From Platanthera guangdongensis (lineage: Eukaryota > Streptophyta > Magnoliopsida > Asparagales > Orchidaceae), in NCBI GenBank assembly GCA_039583875.1, contig CM077151.1, forward strand, positions 26,589,940 to 26,653,939: 64,000 nt of DNA. The letters run 5' to 3'. Below the pieces are notes generated by a model, which searched no databases, was not told the origin of the DNA, and saw only the letters and a list, made by a program, of their open reading frames with translations. This document shows, piece by piece, positions 1 through 10,849 of the stretch. The translations under genes and the position numbers were made by a program. The stretch's first letter is position 1; each line of letters begins with the position of its first letter.

Positions 1-903
1 GTGTTTTAAACAAAAGATCTGGGGAACCTTCGATACTTCCTTAGCCTTGAGATCGCAAGACGACCCGATGACCTTGTTCTATCTCAAAGGAAGTACTGTC
101 TCGACCTTCTTCAAGATGCTGACTATTTTGGATGAAGCCGATTAACACTCCTATGGATGCCAATCGCAAGCTGTATACACATGCTTCTGATGCAGATCTT
201 CTTCTTCCAAATCCAGAATACTATCAACGATTTGTTGGGAAATTGATTTACCTAACGGTGACGAGACCGGACATATCCTTTGTTGTTGGGGTGGCCAGCC
301 AGTTTATGCATTCTTCTCGGATGTCTCATCTTCAGGCCGTCGATCGCATCCTGAGATATCTAAAAACTGCTCCTGATCAATGGCTGATATACAAAACCTC
401 TTCTTCTACTCCAACATTGGTTGCGTATTCAGATGCAAATTATGCTGGTTCCCTGTATGATCAGCGTTCTACCAATGGATTTTGTACCTACTTTAGAGGT
501 CACCTTGTTAATTGGCGCAATAAGAAACAAGTTGTGATTGCTCTATCTTCAGCTGAAGCTGAATAACGGTCAATGACATTTGTTGTATCCGAGCTTACAT
601 GGCTTGAAAGTCTCTTAAGTGATATGAGAGTAAAACTTTTCTCATCAGTTACCTTACTCTATGAAAGTCAAGCTACTATATACATAGCTAAGAACTCATT
701 CTTTCATGAAAGAACAAAACACATTTAAGTCGACTGTCATTTTGTTCGGGAAAAAGTTCAAATGAAGAAATTGGAATTGAGACATGTTCCGGCTACAGAC
801 CAAGTGGCTGACATTCTCACTAAGGCCCTATCAAGTGCTCTATTTTATTAGTTATTGTCCAAGTTGGGTTCCTAGGACTTGTACGATCCAACTTGCGGGG
901 GAG
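1..903 (+). pseudogene. Ty1/copia pol relic, RT and RNase H end
   Basis: The translation reads as the C-terminal part of a copia polyprotein: the end of reverse transcriptase (copia-type motifs KDLG, YFLGLEIA, RPDISF, RILRYLK) and the RNase H region (SDANYAG, LSSAEAE, ERTKHI, VADILTKAL). The longest open stretch is 132-566. It is broken by a frameshift near 125-135, a stop at 564-566 just after SSAEAE, and a stop near 727 within the RNase H end. The 5-prime part lies outside the window. The protein closely resembles the complete copia at 26905-32175, so both belong to one family. A purine-rich polypurine tract at about 894-903 (cttgcgggggag) lies directly before the 3-prime LTR. The copy is dead. 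Confidence 0.9.
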
Positions 904-1106
904 TGTTAGAAAAGATAATGTAAAAGCCCATGTTTTGGCTCATTTGTGTATTTTTTTCCTTTTTGTTCGAGTCCAACATCTTGAATTTGAGATTCTTCTC
1001 TCTCTTCTCTCCCTATATATTTGTACTCATACTTGTATTTACACACTGAAGAAGGATATACAAGGTTCAACTCATTTTTCCGGCATTGCTCTTGTACTTC
1101 TCTACA
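904..1106 (+). repeat. 3-prime LTR of the copia relic
   Basis: It starts TGTTAG directly after the polypurine tract and ends CTCTACA, giving the TG...CA termini of an LTR. The layout matches the 183-bp LTR at 31993-32175, including a pyrimidine-rich ctctctcttctct stretch followed by tatat and the tail tatacaaggtt. It is about 203 bp. The matching 5-prime LTR would lie left of the window. Confidence 0.75.
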
Positions 1107-1450
1107 AAGACCAATATTGTTCCCCGCCGAATGTCACCTTTCCCGTCAAATGTCGCCGCCTCCGCTGAATGTCGCCGCTTCCGGTAAATGTAGCCCCTTC
1201 CGTTGAATGTCGTCGCCCCTACGGAATGTCTCCGCCCCCTCTGAATGCTGCCACCCTCGCCGAATGTCGCAGCCCACACCGAATATCGCCGCCCACGCTG
1301 AAAGACGCCTTCCTCATCAAATGACGCCTTTCGCGCCGAAAGGCGTCATCTCCGCCGAATGTTGTCGCCCCCGCCGAATGTTGCGCCCCCGCCGAATGTG
1401 GCCGCCCCCGCCGAATGTGGCCGCCCCCGCCGAATGTCGCCTCCCCCGAG
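1107..1450. repeat. GC-rich degenerate minisatellite, about 18-bp unit
   Basis: About 18 degenerate copies of a roughly 18-bp unit built on cgcccccgccgaatgt. Both strands are open over long distances because the period is near a multiple of three, so the arginine- and proline-rich ORFs here are not genes. The reverse complement of the same motif (ggcggcgacattgttcgg) forms the array inside the Helitron at 6320-6535, so the two arrays probably share an origin. Confidence 0.75.
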
Positions 1451-2635
1451 CTGGAGGCATGTGCCTGTCAGTCTCCTCACTCTTACCATACTTTTAATCT
1501 GAGCCACAGAATCTTTATCAAATTAAATCCTCACCCTCCAATTCATTTTCACCAATTTCATGCCCAATGTCCCCTAACCGCTAGACCACGATCTCATTCT
1601 TGACACTGCCGTAAAAAAAACCCTATTGAACTTCTTTCTACCGCTTGCCTTCCCCGCTCATTCGATTTCTCCTCGCCAATAGGTTTCCTAGCACTCCCGA
1701 AGAGAGAAGAAGCCCGCCAGGTAGAGCATTGATGTTCGGCGGCTTCCTGTGCATTCCTCTCCTCCATTCGCAAAGGACGACGGCCTCCACCATCTCCCCA
1801 AGTGCATTTTGACGACATACCTAAATATGCCGCTCATTTCAACCCTACCTCGCCAATAGACTTCTCTAGCACAGCTGAGGAGAGAAGAAGGTTGCTTGCA
1901 GGTAGGGCTTTGACATTGTCGATTTTCGATGGATTCATTTTGAATTCCCTCGCCATTCGTCTCAAATCGGATCACCCTACTACCCCATCCCTAACAACTC
2001 CCACGACACTCCTCCCTCCCGCTCTTCGTCATCTCATTTCCCTGCATGCACGCCATTTCTCCACCCTCCAAGTCTCCGCGCATGCAATTTTCCTTCCTTT
2101 GATGATTCGCATTGATGATTCCCTTCCTCTGATACCTGGCCGACTAACTGCATTCGCTCGCGCGAAGGAGGTGCAAATAAGAGATCTGGGTCGTTCATAT
2201 GCGAATAAGACCGTGTGAAGGAGGTGCGAATAAGATATCTGGGCCGTTCAAACACAAACGTGTGATATGCTACAGTGCAAACTCACGATCCTACATCCAG
2301 TTGGATTCTTCCTCCCATTTGATTCCCCGTGCGGCGGCCGGTGGCTGCGGGCTCGCAGGCCACCGGTTGTCTTAGGTTCATCGGCGACCACACCAACAAA
2401 CCCAGGGAGGCCAGTGGTCGGCGAGCCCGCAGACGTTGGCCGCCGCAGCGGGAAAAACCTGTGAAGCTTCACAGCAGCGACGGGCTCGCCAGTCCCCGGG
2501 CAGCAAGTGGGCAGCGAACCCGCCACCTCCGGTCGGCGTTGTTGGGTTCACACTGGATCACACTGCATATCGCGAGGAATAGTTGAATCACTGCAGCAAT
2601 CAAAAGGTTGTGATCCTCTATTCGCATATTCGCAC
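1451..2635. other. Unassigned sequence with two diverged local duplications
   Basis: No gene recognised. Two related stretches of about 70 bp occur at 1672-1740 and 1846-1915; both contain cctcgccaatag and agagagaagaag. A second pair, at 2164-2199 and 2217-2252, shares gaaggaggtgc followed by aataaga and atctggg. The open frames here (1802-2218 and others) have no recognisable domain. Confidence 0.4.
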
Positions 2636-2660
2636 GGGGGGGGGGGGGGGGGGGGGGGGG
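2636..2660. repeat. Poly-G tract of 25 bases
   Basis: An uninterrupted run of 25 G. The octamer tattcgca occurs on both sides (left cgcatattcgcac, right tattcgcacc), so the run sits inside a small duplicated motif. Length is likely unstable and may be affected by sequencing. Confidence 0.85.
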
Positions 2661-4280
2661 TATTCGCACCTAAATACCCCCTATATATATAGCTTCCACA
2701 GTACTCAGTCTCTACTCCAATTTGAATTTCTCCATGATCCATCCCTGCTTTACTACTTTCCTGATGATCCATCTCTGCTTCGTTACTTTCTCAAAAGCTA
2801 TTTATGGTGTCATCCAAGAAATTATTTTTGACTGCGTAGGTAAGATTGGGTCTTGTAATGTTATCAAAGAAGTTATTTCTCATTCCATTTGTGTTGTGCA
2901 AGAGATTTGGGCAGCTTTCTCCTCCCGAGCAAGTCCTACCTACGCAGTCGTGGTTCAGGTTCCAAAGTATCCCCTCCAACTTCGGCCACCACTCCGGCAA
3001 GCACACAACATCTTACTACTACAGCTGCTGCAGTGGAGGAGAAGGAAGAGCGAAATCTGATAATGATATGGGATCTGGTTTGTTCAATTAAATTTTGGTT
3101 GGCTGTTCAAGAAATCAACTTCTATTAATAAATTGATTGTGGACAATTTATGTGTTTTTATGGTCATTAATCTGTTTTATCTCCACGCATCTTCTGCTCC
3201 ATCTTCTTCATTGAGCTCAACATCTCCTCTCTGCTTTTCAGAATCGCCCGCTCAATGCTATGTTCAACACCTCTATGGGAGGGCACTTTCGTGTGTCAAT
3301 CTCATACGACTTTAGTAGCCGTGGGAATTAATCACTATTGGAACTCATTCTTTCCCTTCGATTAGACATAGCAAGTAGTATTCTTGAACTGCAATACCTT
3401 CATGCCCTGATCTATGACTATAGGGCATATATTAATAAATCTTTTGACACAATTCTTTTTTAATTTAATTCCTTCCGCCTATGTACCTGTCGTATTGTTT
3501 TTTCTTGATGGCGGTCAGAAGTCATAACTCTTGTCATCTCAAACATACATTCCACGACTGTAGCGCTTTTGTCCAAACTCACTGGAACAAAAATGTCATG
3601 CCAAACAAAGCCTTGCAGTCTTTTCAAAGCCGAGGATTATTATGATGGGTATCAAACATGGTGGACTTGTACCTTATTGATAAATCATCTTTCTCCAATT
3701 TTGTGGTTATTCCTGTGTACCAATTCGAACTATGGCATCTCTCTTCAATGGTTCATAGCGGGCATCTCTTTTACATCATCATAATCCTACCATTACTACT
3801 ACTATTTCTAGTGCACCTGTCAAATTTGTTGGTTGGCTAAACAAATTGAGCTTCCTTTCTCTTCTAATCAAACAACCATCACTTCATGTTATGATTGCCC
3901 ATTTTAATGACGGCCCCAATAAACTCCCCTTTTTATCTAATACAAGTTATTTTTGGAACAATTTTTCACGTTGTGCCTCGGTTATTTATCATGAATTTTA
4001 AAGATAAAGTTTATCGCTAACTACACAATTTTTTAATGAATTATAATCAATTTCACAAAGCCATTAAATGTATTCAATCCGCTTGCAGCAATTTTTTTTA
4101 AAAAAATCACTAATCTAACTGTTTTTTATATGCCACAAAAATGGTGTCCTAAAGTATACTTCAGGCTCTCCTACTCTTCAATTACTAACTAATAATGAGG
4201 GCGATTTCCTCCTTACATCACAGCAATCATCGATGAACCCAACGACCCTGACATGTACCTAGATACTTAAAAAATTACCA
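2661..4280. other. Unassigned AT-rich sequence
   Basis: No gene, RNA or element end that I can support. A short imperfect direct repeat is built on atgatccatc (about 2732-2795). Weak open frames such as 2722-3060 and 3569-3784 show no recognisable domain. Part of it may be an older, unreadable portion of the copia relic that becomes recognisable at about 4285. Confidence 0.3.
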
Positions 4281-4634
4281 GTATTTGCTCTCATGTCACC
4301 ATAATCTTCAAAGATTATGCTTTCGTTCTGCTCACCCAGGAATACTTACCTTGCACCAACACCACAAGGAATCCCTTAGGCCACCGTTAAGAAAGAACCT
4401 GCCAAATTTAGTGAGGCAATGCAACACAAGGAAAGAATCTATGCAAACTGGAGCTCAAGTGCTATATTGCCAAAAATACATGGTCTATTGTGCCTCTTCT
4501 GGTTGGAAAGAAACACATTATTCCAAGATGTTTATAAATTTAGTGTCACTCCGTGGGTACACCATTGAGTGTGCTACAACGTGCAGTTAGTTGTCAAAAG
4601 GCATGCTCAAATTGAAGGTGTGGCTTCTCATGAT

Positions 4635-5020
4635 ACCTAAGTTATCAAAAGCGCACCAAGGCGCAAAGGGCCTCTGGAGCCTCGGCGCAAGGTAAAAGGT
4701 GCAGGCGCGCGCCTGAGGCACGTGAGGCGCACAAATCGGGGAAAAAGGAAATTGAGCGAATTGGGCGCCCAATTCGCTCAATTTCAGCGAATTGGGAGCC
4801 TAATTTGAGCAAATTGGGTGCCCAAGTGTGCCTAGGGGTGCCTCGAGTGCGTCTGAGATCATGTTTTTGCCCATCTCAAAATTTTTTTAAAAAAACACCT
4901 TGAAAGGCCCTGAGGCGCGCCTGGGGCACATCGCCCGTCTCAGCCGTGCTGAGGTGCGGCGGGCTGCGCCCGGTGCGCCCGGCGCCTCAGGCGTGCCTAG
5001 GCGTGCGCCTTGACAAATAA
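4635..5020. mobile_element. GC-rich inverted-repeat (foldback) element
   Basis: A block rich in aaggcgc, gcctgaggcgc and tgcctagg motifs, with complementary ends (left tatcaaaagcgcacc and right ggcgtgcgccttgacaaat). It is inserted in the reading frame of the surrounding copia relic, which continues on both sides, showing that it arrived later. Candidate target duplications ctaag/ataag are imperfect. It contains a perfect 38-bp palindrome at 4748-4785. There is no coding capacity. The superfamily is not determined. Confidence 0.6.
4748..4785. repeat. Perfect 38-bp palindrome
   Basis: Two 19-base arms meet with no spacer; the centre is ttgggc/gcccaa. It lies inside the GC-rich inverted-repeat element and could extrude as a cruciform. 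Confidence 0.9.
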
Positions 5021-5610
5021 GCATGGTGCCTTCACATAAGTTGTGAAAACTAGTCCTTTTGACTACTGCACTCTACATTAGATGAATGCAAATAATTCCT
5101 CACATGTCAACCTTAATAAAGAAGTCTGTGGGTCACCTTCTCATGGAGTCATGGGAACTAAAAGAAAGAGACATACGCATGTCATATTGTACTTAAACAA
5201 ACATCACATCAATGGGACTACCTTCAAGTTTTACAATACAGGTAAAGTCTCTATAACACCAGGTAAAATCTCTATAACACCAGGTAACTCCGATTTGGTC
5301 CTTCCAGTTTATTACAACACTAATTAGGCTAATTGTCCTATTACTCAATGATCCATTACAATTTATTGCATCTTAAGAAGTTTGGCTTATCAATGGGAAA
5401 GTTTTGCTCTTCAACACATCATCTCTTGCTCTTCAAATGAAGTAGAATATCATGCAATAGCGGTTACTTGTGAATTGATATAAATGGCATATTTGTTGTG
5501 TGCCAACGGCCTCTTGTATTCATGGTTTAATTCCATTGCACTATAACAATCAAGAAACCAACATGTTGTCATTCAAGTTTTCGATGAGCAAATGAAGCAC
5601 ATTGAAATCG

Positions 5611-5809
5611 ACTTATCTTCTAGTTTTGTAAAAAACGAACAAGGACTTATTCATCCATGCAAGATCTAATCGACTCATTGGCTTGTTGAAATGTTCATCA
5701 ATGATCTAGGACTTATCTTCTAGTTTGTAAAATATGAACAAGGACTAATTCATCCACGCAAGATCTAATCGACTCATTGGCTTGCTGACATGTTCATCAA
5801 TGATCCAGG
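5611..5809 (+). repeat. 100-bp tandem duplication in the copia relic
   Basis: Two adjacent copies of about 100 bp start at 5611 and 5711, each beginning acttatcttctagttt and containing aagatctaatcgactcattg. They differ at several positions, so the duplication is not recent. It duplicates the end of the RNase H region of the relic. Confidence 0.8.
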
Positions 5810-5929
5810 TAATAATCAATTTTTGGCACCTTACAAGTTAAAAGTTCAAGAATTTCACTCGCAAAACTTAAGCATAGAATGTTATATATATATATAGTCA
5901 TTTACTGGGAGCTCCCTATAAATTTGCAC

Positions 5930-6151
5930 AATTACAGGTTGCACCCCTCTATCTTTTGAAATCACAATAACCCTCTCTGTAAGTATACATTCATAACATG
6001 CATGCACAAAAAAATCCCTTGGAGGAGAGCTTCGCGGCGAGGACACGGGACATGGGGCCGGGGTGTACTTTTGTGCATGCATGTTATGAAATGTAAACTT
6101 TGAGGGAAAATATATATAATTTCAAAAGATAGAGGGGTGCCACCAGTAATT
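5930..6151. mobile_element. 222-bp foldback/MITE-like hairpin
   Basis: Left arm 5930-6012 and right arm about 6068-6151 are inverted copies. The shared parts include gcacccctctatcttttgaa near the tips and cataacatgcatgcaca near the loop. The loop (about 6013-6067) is GC-rich. There is no ORF. No clear target site duplication was found. An inverted repeat of this length would fold into a long RNA hairpin if transcribed. Confidence 0.7.
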
Positions 6152-6187
6152 ATGCTAACTTTCAAGGAAGGTTTGGGTGATTAATAG

Positions 6188-6189
<2 letters not shown>

Positions 6190-6236
<47 letters not shown>
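6190..6236. repeat. (AT)n microsatellite
   Basis: About 23 AT dinucleotides directly abutting the Helitron 3-prime end, which fits the AT target preference of Helitrons. Confidence 0.9.
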
Positions 6237-6237
<1 letters not shown>

Positions 6238-6247
6238 TAGCATCTTC

Positions 6248-6266
6248 GAACGGGCTTCGCCCGTTC
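6248..6266 (-). repeat. Helitron 3-prime terminal hairpin
   Basis: Stem gaacgggc/gcccgttc with a 3-base loop, 7 nt from the terminal CTAG. Two more hairpins of the same design (gcgggc/gcccgc stems) follow at about 6279-6320. The terminal one is the feature expected at Helitron 3-prime ends. Confidence 0.8.
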
Positions 6267-6319
6267 TCGATGCGGCGCTGCGGGCTACGCCCGCAATCAA
6301 GCGGGCTTCGCCCGCTTGG

Positions 6320-6535
6320 CAACTACATTGGTCGTGGGCAGAAACATGTGTTATCGGCGGCGATATTGGTCGTGGACGACAATATTGTTCAGGTCGGTGA
6401 CATTATTTGTGGGCGTAAACATTGTTTATGGGCGGCGTCATTGTTCAGGGGCAGCGACAATGTTCGGAGGCAGCGACATTGTTCGGTGGCGACGACATTG
6501 TTTGGGGGCGGCGAAATTTGTCGGGAGTGTCCGTT
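6320..6535. repeat. 18-bp repeat array inside the Helitron
   Basis: About 11 degenerate copies of a unit like ggcggcgacattgttcgg. It is the reverse complement of the minisatellite at 1107-1450. The ORFs over it (6316-6630, 6177-6659) are by-products of the repeat. Confidence 0.75.
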
Positions 6536-6843
6536 CTGGATGCGGCGTTGCGGGCTGTGCCGCATTCAATTGCGCCGCATCGAGAACAGGCAAATCCTAC
6601 GGCGGGATCTGTCTTTCTCGCACCTATTAATAAGTGATGCACAAAAAAATCGCAAATAAGCCACCCAAAAGGCCAAAACCAACGCTAAAACAACACTTCC
6701 ACGCTAGAAGCAGACCAATCAAAAGCCAACTAATTAATTAATAAAAAAAAGCAGAGAGGCTGATAACAAAACAGAGAAGCTCGATCGTACTCTCATCTCC
6801 TCCTACTCCTCCTCCGCCGCCGCCTGTGACGACGGCATATTCC

Positions 6844-7326
6844 TCAACGGCGGCGGCGAGAGCCGAGCTGCTCCAGCCCTCTGCTAAGGCTAGCGTGCTT
6901 GACGGCCCACTGTTCCTGAAGCTTGAGCTCCTTAGCAATGGCGTCCCTCCACAGAAGCCGAAGCTGCTCCTTAAATTCTGCATCGATACGCTCCAAAGCG
7001 GCCGCTTGTTCCTCCCTTAGCGCTGTTACCTTCGCCTCGATCTCCTCCACTTTTTGTCTCCACCTGCAGGCCCTCTCGGCCTCCACCTGCAGCTCCACTC
7101 GCCGGAGCCGCCACGCCGCCTCCTTCCAGTGAGCGGCCCAGGGGCTGTGCCCCTGTTCAAACTCCCGACAGCAGTCGGCGAGCAGGACGTCGAACAGAGG
7201 CCGAGCTTCTTCTTCAATATTCTGAGAGCCGGCGGCGGAGGGAGAGAGGGTGAGGGTTAGAAGTGGGTTCTGGCCGGTGTTGCTGCTGGGGTTTGAAAGG
7301 CATCGGGGGAGAGCCGGAGTGGCCAT
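6844..7326 (-). pseudogene. Captured C-terminal fragment of AS1/PHANTASTICA MYB gene
   Basis: The minus-strand frame from an ATG at 7326 gives 160 residues. It starts MATPALPR, has an LTLTLSPSAA stretch, then a charged helical region (KEAAWRLRRVELQ, VEEIEAKVTALREEQ, ERIDAEFKEQLRLL, LEQLGSR). I recognise the helical part as the C-terminal coiled-coil region of ASYMMETRIC LEAVES1/ROUGH SHEATH2/PHANTASTICA, a MYB repressor of KNOX genes in leaf primordia. The N-terminal MYB repeats are absent, so DNA binding is lost. The frame is uninterrupted and extends upstream to 7725 (293 residues in total), so a fusion peptide is possible but unproven. It lies inside a Helitron, which explains its position. 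The match is from memory of the family and has not been aligned. Confidence 0.75.
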
Positions 7327-7918
7327 TGATGAATGGAAGGAAATGTGAAGATATATGGCTGGGAAAAGTGATGACTTTTCATAAAAGGCGGGTGTTTTGC
7401 ATTGGGGGCCGGCGTCGTTGTGTCTTTTCCCGGCGACCACGCCTGAGGGTCCTGTTGGGGGAGAGGGACGGGTCGACGCTGGCAGAACAGAGAAAGTAGA
7501 GCAGAGAACAAAGGTCACTGTGTGGCTGTGCCTGTTGCCGACGTTATTAATGGCTTCATCAGTGGACACCAGCAAGGATGGGCCACGGGATTTTGCTTGG
7601 GCAGAGCAGAGGAGATGCGGAGGAGCAGGCAGCTGCAGCGAGGGGGCCAGGCAGAGGCAGGCGAGCAAGACGTGCGTGAAAGCAGAGTAGAGGAGATGAG
7701 CGGGCGACCTAGAAACGAAAGGCATGGGATTTTGCTGGATTTTGCTGGGCCACGGGATTTTGCTTGGGCACGGGAGGCGAAGTGGAGCAGAGGAAGAAGG
7801 ATCCGTGGGCTATTGCATATTTGGACGATCTATAGCCGTTGATTAATGAATAATCGTGCGGCTAATATTAAAAGAATGGTGTGCTTGAAGAATGATGTAT
7901 TGTTTTATATAATAAAGA

Positions 7919-10849
7919 TATATTATTAAAAACGAAAAGTTACTTTTGGTGTTCAAAATTGCCAAATATACCCTTATTGTTTTAATCTAATGACTTAACA
8001 TATATTGTAATCTATTTAAAAAATACAACATCCACTCAAATAATTACAGCATATCCCCAAATTAAAAGTAATGATGAAAATTCATAAAATCAAAAAAGTT
8101 TTCAATAGAACTCTTAAACCTACTATGGTAGGTTGTCATAGACATGTCAAAGGTCTTTTCGAGGAAAATCATTAAGCATGATTGTAGTATTTTTGAGAAG
8201 CTACCATTAAACTCATCAACTTTATTAAAGTTCATTTGACATGATATATGCATAAGGATGAATTTTTCTTTTAACAAAAACTAAAAAATAGTCAATAACC
8301 ACTTTCCAGATTAATTAATTAATAGTGTGTTTAGTTTAAACTGCATTAATTAATTGATAGGGGCGGAGTCCCGTGTCTGTCACTCGTATATATATATATA
8401 TATATATAATTCAACTTATAATTGCAAATAAAAGGGCAAAATATCTTCACATAAAATTTTATTTTAATTATTTATTGAAGGAGAACACCAAATCAAGAAT
8501 GGCAGAGTTGAATGCTTACAGAGAACATGGTCGTAAAGAAGACTCTGATGAAGTTCACAATGGCCCAGAAGAAATCAGATATTATACTCAATCGCCATAT
8601 TGTCCTTTTAGGCTTCACAACTCCTGCAATCAAAAGCATCTATTGTTCAAGCACTGTCATAATAATTAATAGATCATAGTTACAAACTACAAAGACTTCG
8701 CCAAGTGAACTGAGAAAATTATAGGAGTAATCTTATTATTACATGGAGCGCATTAATTTTGGGAAAAAAGCACAAAACTTATCACATCATGACAATTTTG
8801 GTCCTTTCATTAATCACCGGATTAAATGTTAATGGTGCTTGGGAACTTCTTGGTTCATGATCGACTACATTTTCCCTTCACATTAGTTTAACACAAGGGC
8901 TATTTCATTGTTGGTTTTATTATACTTGGCCTACTGGAAGAAACATAATGACCACATGCATAAAGTCCTTTGACCATAGTGGAGAAAAATAATAGTTTGA
9001 TGTATGTTGCACCAAAAAGCCAATCCTGCGGAAATAAGTAGGAAAGATGACAAAATCCAGCATGCCATCTACGCTAGAATGAAAAACTATATTTCTGAGG
9101 GATTTTGATTTGAATGTAACCACTTTTAGAAAAACAAAAGAGGTCCAATCACAAAATCCAACATGCCATCTAAGCGAAAATGAAGATCTATATTTAACAT
9201 AATTTTATTAATTGCATCACCAAACACACGCATTAGGCAAGAACCATCATTCCTATCATTAGTTAATAAAGTAGGCGTAGCACCTACACTTAGTTTTTCT
9301 TTAATAATCATCAACTTATCTTTTTAATTCTGAATGTATATTAGAGTTGGCAGCAATTCATCAAGAGTTAAATATTCAAATTATTCTACACTTCTGGCTC
9401 TAGCGGACATAATTTCATTATTAATGGAAATACAAATTTATTTCTTTATTATTATCATAAAGATTCTATCTTGTCTTCTCTCTAATAAATTCAGATGGAC
9501 TTAAGAGTTGTATTTAGAGCTGTCACTTAGAACTAAAAACCGTGAATCAAATCGGAATTGAACCAGAATCGCAGAGAACCAAACCGTTTGTGAATTATTT
9601 GGTTCCGGCTTGAATTTTGGACCAGTGAACAACAATGATTTGGATGTGGTTCCTTCATTTTAATATTCGGATTGAAACCGAAAATCCAATCTGAGCCGGA
9701 CCAAAACAGAACCAAGCCACCACCCAATGATTATTATTATTTTATTACAAAACATTTAGTAATATAACATTATAATATATTTTTTATAATTTTCCTTTCA
9801 AGCCGTCCTCCAAAGTCCAAGGTTCCTAATCAAATTAAATTAATCTATAAATAATTAAATAAAAATAAACCCATTATTAATTTATTATAGCCTATAGGTA
9901 ATAGGTCATCAAATCAATCACAAGCTTCACAGGTCACAACTGCCATGCACCCCTGCCTCTGAAATTTGTCACAGACTCAACCCATCGGGGATGGAGGATG
10001 GTCGCCGACTCATCGTAGACGGCAAATGCCCATGGCCCTAGTACTAACAAACCACAATAACAAGTCGAACATTCGTTCCCTTCTGGCTTCAGCTTCAGCA
10101 GATTCAAGATTGCCCTTCGCCTTTTTGCTTCCTCCTTCCCTAAAGCCAAAATCGCCAGTTGGCAATGAACTTCTAGCTTCGGCAGAGTCCATATTACTCA
10201 CCAATTATCACTCGATTGCACTACGCCTCTTCACCTCAACCACCATCTCGGCTTCTCGAGACAACATTATGACATGGAAGTTGTGACACTCCTTTGAATC
10301 CCAGTTTAAATTTATATGTATACTTGTTATCGTTCCCGTTCTTGACTTCTTGCCTGTGGGAAACAAATCTGATTCCAATGCGATGTAATCCTGCAAGATC
10401 TTTATACTTGGTTAAAAACATTTTGTTTCTTGTATTACTTTCATTTTTTGAGATTGGAACTAGTGAATGATATTTCAAGAGAACTTAAGCGTGAGAAAAA
10501 TTTAATCCAAATGAGATTTCAAAGTATCATTTTGCACTTCTCCTTAGGTCTATAACTATATGAATATGTTCTTAAATAACTATTAACTTGAAATTTCTGT
10601 TTAATGAATGGACACTTGAACAATCGATAAGCAGTTAATTGGAGTTCTTCTGTAGCAAGTCACTGCCAGAGTGATAGTGAAGTGTAGTGCTGAGTTCACT
10701 GCCTGAACTGCAGTGTTGCAGCGCATTGCATATTTGCATATGTACTAAAGTGTGCTGAAGAACTAAATGCATTTAACTATTTGTCATTTTTGTCCTTGAA
10801 GTTAAGAATAAAAGTTCTTGTTCATTTTCATTCAGCTTTACTCTTTCTA
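7919..10849. other. Unassigned AT-rich intergenic sequence
   Basis: No gene recognised. It contains a (TA)n run at about 8388-8408. Two similar stretches containing aaaatcca and catgccatct lie at 9052-9110 and 9152-9205. An AACC/GGTT-rich stretch at about 9515-9730 resembles a small foldback element, but clear ends were not found. Short open frames (8373-8669, 9966-10286) carry no recognisable domain. Confidence 0.3.

Larger units (their letters stand above)
4285..5880 (+). pseudogene. Decayed Ty1/copia RT and RNase H relic
   Basis: Fragments in shifting plus-strand frames match copia pol in the correct order. At about 4400-4530 is the RT start (an ES-MQTELK-like stretch and VPLPVGKK). At about 4590-4635 is the KARLVAKG-like segment followed by QIEGVASHDT. 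At 5020-5130 come VVKTSPFDY and NANNSSHVNLNKEV, matching the usual FSPVAK and LDVKNAFLxGDLxEEV positions. At 5430-5800 is RNase H (SSNEVEYHAIA, MKHIEID). Many stops and frameshifts make it an old, non-functional copy. It is interrupted between the HDT and FSPVAK positions by the GC-rich element at 4635-5020. No LTR was recognised. Confidence 0.65.
6237..7918 (-). mobile_element. Non-autonomous Helitron with captured gene fragment
   Basis: On the minus strand the element begins with TC at 7918 (TCTTTATTATATAAAAC, the form typical of plant Helitron 5-prime ends). It ends in CTAG at 6240-6237, preceded by an 8-bp-stem hairpin. The flanking bases are A on the 5-prime side and T on the 3-prime side, as expected for insertion between A and T without target duplication. 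It is 1,682 bp and has no Rep/helicase, so it depends on other copies. Cargo in minus-strand order: an open frame that includes the AS1/PHAN C-terminal region (7326-6844), the 18-bp repeat array (6535-6320), then three short GC hairpins before the terminus. Confidence 0.8.

Noticed and set aside
6177..6659. A 160-codon ORF starting in the (AT)n run
   Set aside because: It begins in a microsatellite and runs through the Helitron end hairpins and the 18-bp array; no domain.
8501..8669. Small plus-strand ORF MAELNAYREHG at 8501
   Set aside because: Short, no recognised domain, AT-rich context and no neighbouring exon; not enough to call a gene.
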